Shown here in pieces: positions 8,958 through 17,790 of a stretch of 64,000 bases of DNA. Position 1 is the stretch's first letter. Each line of letters begins with the position of its first letter. The DNA comes from Geobacter sp. AOG2. Lineage in GTDB: Bacteria; Desulfobacterota; Desulfuromonadia; Geobacterales; Pseudopelobacteraceae. The notes below the pieces were generated by a model. It was not told the origin of the DNA, made no database searches, and saw nothing but the letters and a program-made list of their open reading frames with translations. The DNA lies in the NCBI RefSeq assembly GCF_019972295.1, contig NZ_BLJA01000001.1, forward strand, positions 91,903 to 155,902. The letters are read 5' to 3'. The translations under genes and the position numbers were made by a program.

Positions 8958-9680
8958 ATGATACAGCGAATTATTATTGTCTTTCTTTTTTGTCTTCTGC
9001 CGCTGCCCGTCATGGCTGCGGCTTCCGTGGCGCAGCCGGACGTTTCGGCGGGCGAGGCCAGGGTCCGGGAGGCCGTTTCCGGGTATATCCTGCAAAAGAC
9101 CGCTCATCTCGGCCTGGAGATCCGCATCAAGCGCCTGAACATCAACGGAAACGCCACCCTGCCGGAAGGGCCGCTGGATTTTGACGTGATTGCCCCGCAA
9201 CAGTGGGAAGGATGGGGCAGCGCCAATCTGGCGGTAGTCGTGCGGCAGAATGGCCGTGTGGTGCTGAACGCCCCGGTGCAGGTGGAGGTGGAGGCGCTGA
9301 CCGACATGGTTGTCGCCCTGCGCCAGCTCGACTACGGAGATGTCATTTCGGGAACGGATGTCACCGTTCAGAAGCGGGATATCGCCTCGGTGGCCGGCAG
9401 GTATACCCGCGACCCGGGCGAGATCGTGGGCCGGCGGGTCAGGACGTCGATCAAGGCCAATGCCGCGGTACGGACCGATCAGGTGGAAAAGGTCCCCATC
9501 ATCAAATCCGGCCAGATGGTGACCATCGTGGCCGAGAACGCGGTCATGAAGATTACCGTTACCGGCCGGGCCAGGAGCGCCGGGGCGGAAGGGGACATCA
9601 TCACGGTGCAGAACCTGAGTTCGCTCAAGGATATCCCGGCCAGGGTGATCAATGCCACAACCGTACAGGTGGGGTTCTAG
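8958..9680 (+). CDS. flgA: FlgA, P-ring assembly chaperone
   Basis: A periplasmic chaperone for FlgI polymerisation. I chose ATG 8958 (240 aa) because it gives a clean Sec signal peptide, MIQRIIIVFLFCLLPLPVMA; upstream in-frame starts at 8883/8886 would place about 25 hydrophilic residues in front of it. No convincing Shine-Dalgarno precedes 8958, so the start is uncertain. The C-terminal half is SAF-like (QLDYGDVISGTDVTVQKRD, then KSGQMVTIVAENAVMKIT). It stands beside its partner rings flgH and flgI. Confidence 0.9.
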   Translation: MIQRIIIVFLFCLLPLPVMAAASVAQPDVSAGEARVREAVSGYILQKTAHLGLEIRIKRLNINGNATLPEGPLDFDVIAPQQWEGWGSANLAVVVRQNGRVVLNAPVQVEVEALTDMVVALRQLDYGDVISGTDVTVQKRDIASVAGRYTRDPGEIVGRRVRTSIKANAAVRTDQVEKVPIIKSGQMVTIVAENAVMKITVTGRARSAGAEGDIITVQNLSSLKDIPARVINATTVQVGF

Positions 9681-9681
9681 G

Positions 9682-9818
9682 AGGTTGCTGAAAAACAGCC
9701 ATCTTAGCGCCTATCGGCGTCCCGCTCAACGGGATGACTACGCTGACGCTCCGTCACCGATAATCGCCGGAGGCGATTATACTGCGGGTGCGACGATCTG
9801 ACTATTTTTGAACAACCC
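9682..9818 (+). repeat. MITE-like dispersed repeat, copy 3 (forward, second subtype)
   Basis: Starts 2 bases after the flgA stop. The ends match the family, but the core differs: TTAGCGCCTATCGGCGTCCC, then a small inverted repeat around ATAATCGCCGGAGGCGATTAT. An extra inverted terminus fragment (TTTCAACAACCT) follows at about 9824-9835. Confidence 0.8.
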
Positions 9819-9864
9819 GAGCCTTTCAACAACCTCCCGGATGTACGGGAGAAGAGGACGAAGT

Positions 9865-10536
9865 ATGAAGCGGAATATATGTCTTTTTCTGGTACTGCTG
9901 TGCGCCGGCTGCGCAACGCAGAAAACCGAAGTCAGGACTGCAAGCCTCGACGAGCAGATCCAGAAAGCGCCCCTGGATTATTCCAGCGGTTCGATCTGGC
10001 AGGCGGCCTCCCGGAGCGTTACCGAGGATTTCAAGGCCTACCGCCGGGGCGACATCATCACCATCGTCATCTCGGAGACGGCCAGCGCGTCCAAACAGGC
10101 CAGCACCAGCACGGGGCGGAGTACGTCGATCAATGCCGGCATGCCCAATTTTCTGGGTCTGGAAAAGGCCGGCATACTCAAAAACAACATGGATCTGAGT
10201 CAATTGATCAATGCCAACGTCGATTCCAAGTACGCCGGTTCCGGCTCCACGTCGCGCCAGGAGAACCTGACGGCAACCATTTCCGCCAAGGTGATCGACG
10301 TGCTTGCCAACGGCAACCTGCTTATCGAGGGGCGCCGCAACATCAAGGTCAACAACGAGGACCAGGAGATCATCCTGACCGGTACCGTGAGAACCCGCGA
10401 CATCAGTACGGACAATACCGTCAACTCCATTTTCGTTGCCGACGCGAAGATCAGCTATGCCGGGCGGGGGATCATCTCCGACCGCCAGAGCCCGGGATGG
10501 CTGATGAATATCATCGACAAGGTCTGGCCTTTCTAA
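9865..10536 (+). CDS. flgH: FlgH, outer-membrane L-ring lipoprotein
   Basis: A 223-aa L-ring protein. Start ATG 9865 gives a lipoprotein signal peptide with lipobox LCAGC (Cys16). The family block AYRRGDIITIVISETASASK and the C-terminal RDISTDNTVNSIFVADAKISYAGRG are clear. It forms the outer-membrane bushing around the rod with the FlgI P-ring encoded next. Repeat copies lie on both sides of the gene, unusual inside an operon. Confidence 0.96.
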   Translation: MKRNICLFLVLLCAGCATQKTEVRTASLDEQIQKAPLDYSSGSIWQAASRSVTEDFKAYRRGDIITIVISETASASKQASTSTGRSTSINAGMPNFLGLEKAGILKNNMDLSQLINANVDSKYAGSGSTSRQENLTATISAKVIDVLANGNLLIEGRRNIKVNNEDQEIILTGTVRTRDISTDNTVNSIFVADAKISYAGRGIISDRQSPGWLMNIIDKVWPF

Positions 10537-10544
10537 GGTTTAGG

Positions 10545-10703
10545 AGGTTGTTGAAAAACAGCCATCTTAGCGCCTATCGGCGTCCCGCTAAGCGGGATGA
10601 CTACGCTATCGCTCCGTCACCGATAATTATGCTCACGCATAATTATACGCCGCACGAAGGGCATTCTGCGGGTGCGACGATCTGACTATTTTTGAACAAC
10701 CTG
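10545..10703 (+). repeat. MITE-like dispersed repeat, copy 4 (forward, second subtype)
   Basis: About 159 bp beginning 8 bases after the flgH stop. The core carries TTAGCGCCTATCGGCGTCCC and the inverted repeat ATAATTATGCTCACGCATAATTAT (arms ATAATTATGC/GCATAATTAT), then the common right end. A further inverted terminus fragment, TTTTTCAACAGCGTG, follows to about 10720. Confidence 0.85.
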
Positions 10704-10743
10704 AGTTTTTCAACAGCGTGTTAGTGCTCAAAGGTGATGTGAA

Positions 10744-11838
10744 ATGAAAAGAACACTCTTTTTCCTGATAGCTGCCCTGTTCCTGGCCTCCAACGCCCAT
10801 GCCATCCGCATCAAGGACATCGCCTCGTTCGAAGGCGTGCGCGAGAACCAGTTGGTGGGATACGGGCTGGTTGTCGGCCTCAACGGCAGCGGCGACAGCG
10901 ACCAGGCCTCGATCCATATCCAGTCCGTCGTCAACATGCTGGAGCGGATGGGGATTACGACCAACGTCGGTTCCATCAAGTTGAAGAACGTGGCTGCGGT
11001 CATGGTAACGGCGACATTGCCGCCTTTCACCAAGCAGGGGAACCAACTGGATGTCACGGTTTCCTCCCTGGGCGACGCCAAGAGCATCGCCGGAGGCACC
11101 CTGATCATGACCCCGCTCCGGGGCGGCGACAATCAGGTGTATGCCGTTGCCCAGGGGTCGGTGCTGACCAACTCCTTTGCCTTCGGCGGGCAGGCGGCCA
11201 GCGCCCAGAAGAACCATCCCACGGCCGGCAGCATTCCCAACGGCGCGCTCGTGGAACGGGAACTCCCCAATGTCCTGGCGGGTAAAACGACCCTGCGTCT
11301 CAATCTGCACAAGGCGGATTTCACCACCGCCGCCCGCATCGAGGCCGTCATTAACAGCAAGTTCAGCTCGACCATAGCGACAACCACCGACCCCGGCTCG
11401 GTGATCCTGCGGATTCCGGAAAACTACGCCAACCGTACCGTCGATTTCGTGGCCGCCCTGGAAACCCTCGAGGTGCGGCCGGATAATCAGGCCAAGGTGG
11501 TGCTGAACGAACGGACCGGCACCATCGTCATGGGCGAGAATGTCCGCATCTCCACGGTGGCGGTGTCCCACGGCAATCTTTCCCTGGTCATCAAGGAGAC
11601 GCCGCAGGTGTCGCAGCCGGCGCCGCTCAGCACGGGCGGCAAAACGGTGACCGTGCCCCGGACCGAGGTAAAGGTTACCGAGGAGTCGCGCCGTTTGATG
11701 GTCATGCCGGAAGGCGCCAGCATCGGCGATGTCGTGCGCGCCCTGAACCAGTTGGGGGTAACCCCCCGCGACCTGATCGGCATTTTCCAGGCCATCAAGG
11801 CATCGGGGGCGCTTCAGGCGGATCTTTCCATCATTTAG
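10744..11838 (+). CDS. flgI: FlgI, periplasmic P-ring protein
   Basis: A 364-aa P-ring subunit with Sec signal peptide MKRTLFFLIAALFLASNAHA and the highly conserved start of the mature protein IRIKDIASFEGVRENQLVGY. The C-terminal half contains RLMVMPEGASIGDVVRALNQ, leading to LGVTPRDLIGIFQAIKASGA. Full length. It is followed 52 bp later by a FlgJ-type rod-cap gene. Confidence 0.97.
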   Translation: MKRTLFFLIAALFLASNAHAIRIKDIASFEGVRENQLVGYGLVVGLNGSGDSDQASIHIQSVVNMLERMGITTNVGSIKLKNVAAVMVTATLPPFTKQGNQLDVTVSSLGDAKSIAGGTLIMTPLRGGDNQVYAVAQGSVLTNSFAFGGQAASAQKNHPTAGSIPNGALVERELPNVLAGKTTLRLNLHKADFTTAARIEAVINSKFSSTIATTTDPGSVILRIPENYANRTVDFVAALETLEVRPDNQAKVVLNERTGTIVMGENVRISTVAVSHGNLSLVIKETPQVSQPAPLSTGGKTVTVPRTEVKVTEESRRLMVMPEGASIGDVVRALNQLGVTPRDLIGIFQAIKASGALQADLSII

Positions 11839-11890
11839 TTTTATTTGGGCCGGTTACTCAAGAAGCCGGCCGATATGGCGATAAGAAAGA

Positions 11891-12274
11891 ATGGCTATGG
11901 ATATCGGCATCTCCCAGATAACGACCGACACCGATACCGCCGCCGCCGAAAAGGCGCGGCAACTGCAACGGCAGACGGCCGGCGGCAAGGCGGGCGGCAT
12001 GAGCGAGCAACAGCTCAAGCAGGCCCACAAGGTCTCCCAGGACTTTGAAGCCCTTTTCGTGGGCATGATGATGAAATCCATGCGGGCAACGGTCGGCAAG
12101 GACAAACTGATTAACGGCGGCCACGGCGAAGAGGTGTACCGCTCCCTGCTGGACCAGGAGTATGCCACAGCCGCAGCCAAGCAGGGCAGTCTGGGTTTGG
12201 CGCCCATCATCGAGAAGGACATCATTCGCCAGGAAAGCCGGCGGCCCGTCAAGAAAACGGACCCGCAAGAGTAG
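11891..12274 (+). CDS. flgJ: FlgJ-type rod-binding protein, without muramidase domain
   Basis: A 127-aa protein matching only the N-terminal rod-cap domain of FlgJ: a DFEALFVGMMMKSMRATVGK block and YRSLLDQEYATAAAKQGSLG. The peptidoglycan hydrolase domain of enterobacterial FlgJ is absent, as is common outside gamma/betaproteobacteria, so rod growth through the wall needs another enzyme. Starts at ATG 11891 or ATG 11897 are both possible. Confidence 0.9.
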   Translation: MAMDIGISQITTDTDTAAAEKARQLQRQTAGGKAGGMSEQQLKQAHKVSQDFEALFVGMMMKSMRATVGKDKLINGGHGEEVYRSLLDQEYATAAAKQGSLGLAPIIEKDIIRQESRRPVKKTDPQE

Positions 12275-12293
12275 GCAGTACCGTGGTTCGGGG

Positions 12294-12782
12294 ATGACAC
12301 CTATGGATAAAACGCTGTCGGAGATACTCACGATCCAGCTGCACCTGCTGGAAGAGCTTTACAGCCTCCTGGAACGGGAAACGCGGGAGCTTGGCGACAT
12401 GAACCTGGACGCCATGGCCGAAGTGAACCGGATGAGGGAGGAGCTTACCGAACGCATCGAGGCCCATACCGGGGCGCTTCGCCAGGCGATCGCCACGGCC
12501 GCTCTCGAGCTGGGGCTTGCCGCGGACGCAACCCTGGGGGCCGTTGTTGCCAAAACGGCGCACAAGGAGATCCCGCGGCTGTACCGCGAACTGAACGCCA
12601 CCGCCCGGCGCGTTCAGGAGCGCGCCGCCATGAACCGCGAGATTGCGGAACGGTTTGCGGCCACCGCCACCACGACGCTGAACTTTTTAACCCGTCTCAT
12701 CAACCAGTCCAGCGTGTACGGTGCCTCGGGCGGTTACCAGCAGCGTGCGTCGGGGGCGGTCATGATCAACAAGGAGGCGTGA
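12294..12782 (+). CDS. flgN: FlgN-family export chaperone for FlgK/FlgL
   Basis: A 162-aa, strongly helical protein between flgJ and flgK with FlgN-like features: an N-terminal LSEILTIQLHLLEELYSLLE helix, central coiled-coil EVNRMREELTERIEAHTGAL, and a C-terminus ending QSSVYGASGGYQQRASGAVM. FlgN-family proteins bind the hook-filament junction proteins encoded next. ATG 12294 is chosen; ATG 12303 is also possible. The stop overlaps the flgK start. Confidence 0.85.
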   Translation: MTPMDKTLSEILTIQLHLLEELYSLLERETRELGDMNLDAMAEVNRMREELTERIEAHTGALRQAIATAALELGLAADATLGAVVAKTAHKEIPRLYRELNATARRVQERAAMNREIAERFAATATTTLNFLTRLINQSSVYGASGGYQQRASGAVMINKEA

Positions 12783-14173
12783 TGAGTCTTAATTCGATTA
12801 TGCAGATCGGCAGGAGCGGTATCGCCGCGTATCAGGTGGCCACCGAGGTCACCGGCGAAAATATCGCCAATGTCAATACCCCCGGCTACTCCCGCCAGCG
12901 GGCCATTCTGGAAACCGCCCCGCAGAGCACGGTCAACGGCTTTTCCCTCGGAACCGGCGTCACGGTCTCCGGCGTGCAGCGTTACTATGACGGGTTGTTG
13001 CAGCAACAGATGGTCACCGCCCAGACCACCCTCGGCTACGATACGACCAAGTCCACCGTCCTGCAGCAGATCGAGCCGGCCTTCAACGAGGTCGGCACGA
13101 ACGGCTTAGGCGACGCGATTTCCAAATTCTTCGCCTCCTGGCAGGATCTGAGCCTCAACCCGACCGGCACGGCGGAGCGCCAGGCGGTCCTGACCAGTGC
13201 CCAGAACCTGGTGGACAACTTCAATTCCGTCAGCACGACCTTGAGCAACACCGTCACCGCCCAGAATACCTCGCTCGTTTCCACGACCGACAGTATCAAT
13301 GCGACCCTGGACAGCATCGCCAAGCTCAACGGCCAGATCAAAACGACCCAGATGGCCGACGGCAACGCCAACGAGCTGAAGGACCAGCGGGACCTGCTGG
13401 TCCAGGACCTCTCCAAGCAGGTCGGCATCACCTACACGGAAAACAGCGACGGGACCACGGACATCAAGTTCGCGGACGGCGGCGCCGCCCTGGTGACCGG
13501 CTCCCAGGCCGGGTCGTTCTCCCTGACCACCAATGCCGCCACCGGCCTGTACGACGTCAACCTGACGCCTGCCGGCGGGGCCGCAGCAGCAGTGGTGGCA
13601 CCGACCCAAGGGGTGCTGGGGGCGACCCTGGCGCTGCGCGATACGATCATCCCCGACTACCAGAGCCAGGTGGACGCCCTGGCAACCGCCATCGCCTCCA
13701 AGGTCAACACCCAGCAGCAGGCAGGGGCCGACCTGACCGGCACCGCGGGCATCGCCCTGTTCAGCCCCGCCACCGGCGCGGCGACCATCGCCATCAACCC
13801 GGCCATCACCGGCACGAGCCAGATCGCGGCCGCGGCGGCGGGAAGCGCCGCCAATTCCAGCGACAACAGCAACGCCCTGGCGATGGCCGCATTGCTGAAC
13901 GACACCTCCACCATGGCGGGGTCGACCTTCAGCGGCGCCTACAACAGCCTGGTCAGCAAGGTCGGCCTGGATGTCCAGTCGATCAAGAACACCGTATCCC
14001 GGGACGAGGCGTTCAGCAATCAGCTGAGTACGCTGCGCGAATCCAATTCCGGCGTATCGCTGGACGAAGAACTGACCAACCTGGTTACCTTTCAGCGTTC
14101 CTACCAGGCTTCCTCCAAGATCATCACCACTGCGACCGAAATGATGGATACGGTCTTAGGACTCATAAGCTAG
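12782..14173 (+). CDS. flgK: FlgK, hook-associated protein 1
   Basis: A 463-aa hook-filament junction protein. The N-terminal signature is GRSGIAAYQVATEVTGENIA with NVNTPGYSRQRA, and the C-terminal helix SYQASSKIITTATEMMDTVL is typical. AAGGAGG ends 4 bases before ATG 12782; the GTG at 12779 is too close to that site. The middle domain is shorter than in enterobacteria. It overlaps flgN by one base and is followed by flgL. Confidence 0.95.
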   Translation: MSLNSIMQIGRSGIAAYQVATEVTGENIANVNTPGYSRQRAILETAPQSTVNGFSLGTGVTVSGVQRYYDGLLQQQMVTAQTTLGYDTTKSTVLQQIEPAFNEVGTNGLGDAISKFFASWQDLSLNPTGTAERQAVLTSAQNLVDNFNSVSTTLSNTVTAQNTSLVSTTDSINATLDSIAKLNGQIKTTQMADGNANELKDQRDLLVQDLSKQVGITYTENSDGTTDIKFADGGAALVTGSQAGSFSLTTNAATGLYDVNLTPAGGAAAAVVAPTQGVLGATLALRDTIIPDYQSQVDALATAIASKVNTQQQAGADLTGTAGIALFSPATGAATIAINPAITGTSQIAAAAAGSAANSSDNSNALAMAALLNDTSTMAGSTFSGAYNSLVSKVGLDVQSIKNTVSRDEAFSNQLSTLRESNSGVSLDEELTNLVTFQRSYQASSKIITTATEMMDTVLGLIS

Positions 14174-14184
14174 GAGCTACCGCC

Positions 14185-15087
14185 ATGCGCATCACCACAA
14201 ACATGACCGCCAATAATGCCATTTACAACCTCCAGCAGAACCTTGCCAATCTGAGCAAATTGCAGGAGTTGTCCACATCCCAGCAGAACATCAACACCCC
14301 CAGCGATAATCCGGCTTCGGCCGGGGTCCTTCTGGACATCGCCGACAGGCTCAAGGCAACCGACCAGTATAACAGCAACATCACCAAGGCCTCCACCTTC
14401 ATGCAGACTACCAGTACGGCCCTGACCGGGATCTCCGATTTCATCACCCAGGCCAAATCGCTCGTGGACAGCATCAGCAGCGGCACCAGCGACGCAACGC
14501 AACGCCAGACGGTCAGCGACCAGTTGGCCACGCTCAAGAAACAGATCGTCGATATGGCCAACACCCAGTCGGCGGACGGCCGGTACATCTTCGGGGGCAC
14601 CACCAGCGCCACTCCCCCCTTCAACACCACCAACAACACCTATGCCGGCGACGGCACCCAGGTCAATATCGAGGTGGCCCAAAATTCCACCCAGGCCATG
14701 AACATAACCGGCGACCGGGTTCTTAAGGGCGTCGGTTCGAGCCCCAGCTACGGCTCGACGGATATCCTGGGGACCCTGGACAACCTGATCACAGCGGTGA
14801 ACGCGAACGACGTGACCGCCATGAAGCAGGGGGCGACGGATCTGGAGGCCGGCGCCCAGCAGGTCACCAACGCCCAGATCGACCTGGCCTCCCGGATGAC
14901 GCGGCTCGACAGCATGACCAAAATGAACACGAACAACAAGACGACGTTGCAGAACATCGCCAGTAACATCCAGGAGGTCGATCTGGCCACGGTGGGGGTG
15001 CAGTTGGCCCAGCAGCAGACCGCCTACAGCGCCGCCCTGTCCGCAACGGCCAAGATCTCCCAAATGTCGTTGCTGAATTACCTGTAA
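14185..15087 (+). CDS. flgL: FlgL, hook-associated protein 3
   Basis: A 300-aa flagellin-like junction protein linking FlgK to the filament. The N-terminus MRITTNMTANNAIYNLQQNL with INTPSDNPASAG and the C-terminal coiled coil (QEVDLATVGVQLAQQQTAYS) are typical. This is the last gene of the flagellar block and is followed by a strong terminator. csrA and fliW, which often follow flgL, are not present. Confidence 0.95.
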   Translation: MRITTNMTANNAIYNLQQNLANLSKLQELSTSQQNINTPSDNPASAGVLLDIADRLKATDQYNSNITKASTFMQTTSTALTGISDFITQAKSLVDSISSGTSDATQRQTVSDQLATLKKQIVDMANTQSADGRYIFGGTTSATPPFNTTNNTYAGDGTQVNIEVAQNSTQAMNITGDRVLKGVGSSPSYGSTDILGTLDNLITAVNANDVTAMKQGATDLEAGAQQVTNAQIDLASRMTRLDSMTKMNTNNKTTLQNIASNIQEVDLATVGVQLAQQQTAYSAALSATAKISQMSLLNYL

Positions 15088-15107
15088 TCCGCACCGGGGA
15101 GTTCGCC

Positions 15108-15137
15108 AAGCGGGGCCGGGAGGTCCCGCTTTTTTTT
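15108..15137 (+). terminator. Rho-independent terminator after flgL
   Basis: AAGCGGG at 15108-15114 pairs with CCCGCTT at 15125-15131 around a 10-nt loop and runs into eight T residues. It closes the flagellar operon about 20 bases after the flgL stop. Confidence 0.88.
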
Positions 15138-15148
15138 ATTCGAAGGCC

Positions 15149-15177
15149 TTGACCTTGTTTGATGCGAACTCTATAAA
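15149..15177 (+). promoter_or_regulatory. Sigma-70-type promoter for the MATE gene
   Basis: TTGACC at 15149-15154 and TATAAA at 15172-15177 are separated by 17 bases. Transcription would start at about 15183-15185, at or next to the ATG of the following gene, which has no Shine-Dalgarno. Confidence 0.6.
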
Positions 15178-15182
15178 GAACC

Positions 15183-16535
15183 ATGTCCCGCCGTCCACTC
15201 AAAGCCCTTTCGCGCCGCCATAAGCCGGTCTCCATCCGGCGCGACGTTTTTCGCCTTTCCATGCCGGTGCTCCTCTCCTCCCTGTTCCAGCGGCTGGTCT
15301 CCATCGTCGACATCTTTCTGACCGGCGGTCTGGGGGCCGCGGCCATCGCCGCCACCGGGCTGGGCCAACTGCTCATGTTCGTCACCATGACCGTGTTCTG
15401 GGGGTTGGCCACCGGGGCGACGGTGGTGATCGCCCATCTGTGGGGCGCCGGGAGACGCGAGGAGGCGCGCCGGGCCGCCTTCGCGAGTTGCCTCGCCTGC
15501 CTGGCCATGACCGCGGTCTGTACCGTGGCGGGCGCCGTCTGGGGAGGGGATATCGCCCGGATGATGGGCGTCGCCGCCGATGTCCAGGCCCTGGCGGCCG
15601 ACTACATCCGTCTCGTGTTCCTCTGGCTGATCTGGACGACCGGCCTCAATATCCTTTCCGCCATCATGCAGGGCGCCGGGGACACCCGGACGCCCATGAA
15701 GGCCGTCATCCTGGTCAACATCCTGCACGTCGCCCTGGCCTGGCCGCTGATCTACGGCAGGTTCGGCCTGCCGGCGCTGGGGGTCAAGGGGGCGGCCATC
15801 GCCATCAACAGCTCGGAATTCATCGGCTGTGCCTACCTGCTGGTCCAGGCGGTGCGCAAGCGCTATCTCACGTTCGGCCGGCCGGACGGCCCGCTGTTCG
15901 GCAGGATCTGGCGGATCGGGTGGCCGGTGGCCCTGGAGCGTGTCGCCCAGCAGAGCGGCCAGCTCTTCTACTCGAGCTTCATCATCGGTTACGGCACCAG
16001 CGCCTACGCCGCCCACCAGATCGGGCTCTCCATCGAATCGCTCTCCTTCATGCCCGGCGCCGGCATGGGCATCGCCGCGGCCACCCTCATGGGGCAGGCC
16101 CTGGGGGCCAACAAACTGCGCCGCGCCCGTATCAGCCACAACGAGGCGCTTCGCCTGGCCGTGGTGGTCATGACCCTCATGGCGCTGCTCTTTTTCTGCG
16201 CCCCCCACTTCCTGATCGGGCTGTTCACCCATGACGCCGACGTCATCGAAAAGGGGAGCATGTTCCTGAGGCTGGTGGCCTTTGCCCAAGTGCCGCTGGC
16301 GATCTCCTTCGTCTATGCCGGCAGCTTAAGGGGTACGGGGGACACGTTCTACGTCTTCATTGCCACGCTGGTGGCCATGTGGGGGATACGGGTGGCGCTG
16401 TCCTGGGTGGCGGCCGAATGGCTGCACCTCTCCCTGTACGCCGTGTGGGGGGTGTTCCTGATCGACTGGTACTTCCGGGGGGCGGCCTTTGCCTGGCGGT
16501 ATCACAAGCGGGACCTGCACGGCGCGATTGTATAA
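15183..16535 (+). CDS. MATE-family multidrug/Na+ efflux transporter
   Basis: A 450-aa inner-membrane antiporter with 12 predicted membrane helices in two pseudo-symmetric halves. Typical MATE blocks are seen: FRLSMPVLLSSLFQRLVSIV, IMQGAGDTRTPMKAVILVNI and its second-half counterpart AGSLRGTGDTFYVFIATLVA. It follows the flagellar terminator and its own promoter. The exported substrate cannot be told from sequence. No ribosome-binding site precedes ATG 15183 and no better internal start is visible. Confidence 0.93.
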   Translation: MSRRPLKALSRRHKPVSIRRDVFRLSMPVLLSSLFQRLVSIVDIFLTGGLGAAAIAATGLGQLLMFVTMTVFWGLATGATVVIAHLWGAGRREEARRAAFASCLACLAMTAVCTVAGAVWGGDIARMMGVAADVQALAADYIRLVFLWLIWTTGLNILSAIMQGAGDTRTPMKAVILVNILHVALAWPLIYGRFGLPALGVKGAAIAINSSEFIGCAYLLVQAVRKRYLTFGRPDGPLFGRIWRIGWPVALERVAQQSGQLFYSSFIIGYGTSAYAAHQIGLSIESLSFMPGAGMGIAAATLMGQALGANKLRRARISHNEALRLAVVVMTLMALLFFCAPHFLIGLFTHDADVIEKGSMFLRLVAFAQVPLAISFVYAGSLRGTGDTFYVFIATLVAMWGIRVALSWVAAEWLHLSLYAVWGVFLIDWYFRGAAFAWRYHKRDLHGAIV

Positions 16536-16658
16536 CAGGCTGTTGAAAAACAGCCATCTCGCCGCCATCCTCGAAAGCCACCTTGTGCGGCGTAGCGCTG
16601 CTACGCCTCCGCGGGTCTTTCTGCGGGTGCGACGATCTGACTATTTTTGAACAGCCTG
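16536..16658 (+). repeat. MITE-like dispersed repeat, copy 5 (forward)
   Basis: Begins at the base after the MATE-gene stop with AGGCTGTTGAAAAACAGCC and ends TTTTTGAACAGCCT. It contains the GGCGTAGCGCTGCTACGCC core. It lies between two genes whose 3' ends converge. Confidence 0.85.
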
Positions 16659-16694
16659 ATAATGCCACTGATCCCAAAATCGCAGGCACGTTGC

Positions 16695-17738
16695 TCAAAA
16701 CCGGTAGCCGATACCCCCGAGGATCACGTCCGTGTCGTGGTTGTAGCTGGTGATGATGCGGTTCCAGGACACGCGCGCGTCCCATCGGGGGAGGAAGCGA
16801 TAGCTTGAGGTCAGGGTCACTATGCCGCACACGCTCCTGTCGACGCCGAAGTGCCGGCTTGCCGCGCGCATGCTGAGGGGAAAATACGCCCCTCCGCCGA
16901 TGCCGACGGTGAAACGGTCGTCGAAGAACTCCCTGATGGCCCACAACTGGCTCGCCACGCCGTGGCGGCGGAAGAGGCGATTATCGCCCTCGTAGAGCCA
17001 ACTTGCACTCCAGTCCACATACCGCCGGACGCGACGGCGGTATTCGACGGCCAGGGCGACCGATTTCTGCGATTCCAGGCTGTTCACGATGGTTTGGCCC
17101 AAAAGGAGGGTGAATTCGTTTTTCGTTTTTTCCCGGTCCTGGAGCGGCGCCTTGTCCACGGGACCCGGCACGGCAGGCGCTTCGAGCTGGTATCCGATGC
17201 CCGCGAGGACGGAAAAGGAATTGAACGTGGCGAAATTTTCCACCACGTTGGCGCGGAGTTGCAACAGCCAGCGGCTATCCGTGTACCACGTGGCCGCGGA
17301 ACTGAAGATCATGCCCCAGCCATGGTCGTTTTGGTAGGAGGTGCCGGCTTTTGCCGGCAAGGTGTCGTAAAAGTAGTACGGTCCGATACCGGCCGCCAGG
17401 GAGAGCTTCCGGTCCAGCAGGTTGGTGCGCGCCCAGAGGTGGAGGGTGTTGCCGTCACGGTGATGCCCCGGCACGTGCCCCTCGTTCAGGTATGATACCC
17501 CCAGGCCGAAATTTTCTCCCAGACCTTCGATGTATTCCAGTTGCCACGCGTAGGAGTCCTTGCCGTCATTCGCATTTTGCAGCAGACCGCCCAGGAGATA
17601 AAGCTCCTGCGCCCGCAGGGCGGGCGGGCTTAGTGCCAGCAGGACCAGTGCCAGGGCCAGCCGGAAGATCTGCCTCGACAGGAAGGCATAACGCCCGGCC
17701 GGCGCGTCGGCGGCTATTTTGTGCGGCAGATCCGGCAT
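16695..17738 (-). CDS. Predicted outer-membrane beta-barrel protein, unknown function
   Basis: A 347-aa protein with a long N-region and Sec signal (LALALVLLALSPPALRAQE), then alternating amphipathic strands rich in Tyr, Trp and Gly, ending in the outer-membrane C-terminal phenylalanine (ILGGIGYRF). I do not recognise a named family. It lies 52 bp downstream of the PagL-like gene on the same strand and is probably co-transcribed, suggesting a shared role at the outer membrane. ATG 17738 has no clear ribosome-binding site. Confidence 0.7.
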   Translation of the reverse strand: MPDLPHKIAADAPAGRYAFLSRQIFRLALALVLLALSPPALRAQELYLLGGLLQNANDGKDSYAWQLEYIEGLGENFGLGVSYLNEGHVPGHHRDGNTLHLWARTNLLDRKLSLAAGIGPYYFYDTLPAKAGTSYQNDHGWGMIFSSAATWYTDSRWLLQLRANVVENFATFNSFSVLAGIGYQLEAPAVPGPVDKAPLQDREKTKNEFTLLLGQTIVNSLESQKSVALAVEYRRRVRRYVDWSASWLYEGDNRLFRRHGVASQLWAIREFFDDRFTVGIGGGAYFPLSMRAASRHFGVDRSVCGIVTLTSSYRFLPRWDARVSWNRIITSYNHDTDVILGGIGYRF

Positions 17739-17790
17739 AGGATGATTTTTGAGCGTGACAGGCTCATCTCCAATGATGGCGACGCGACAG

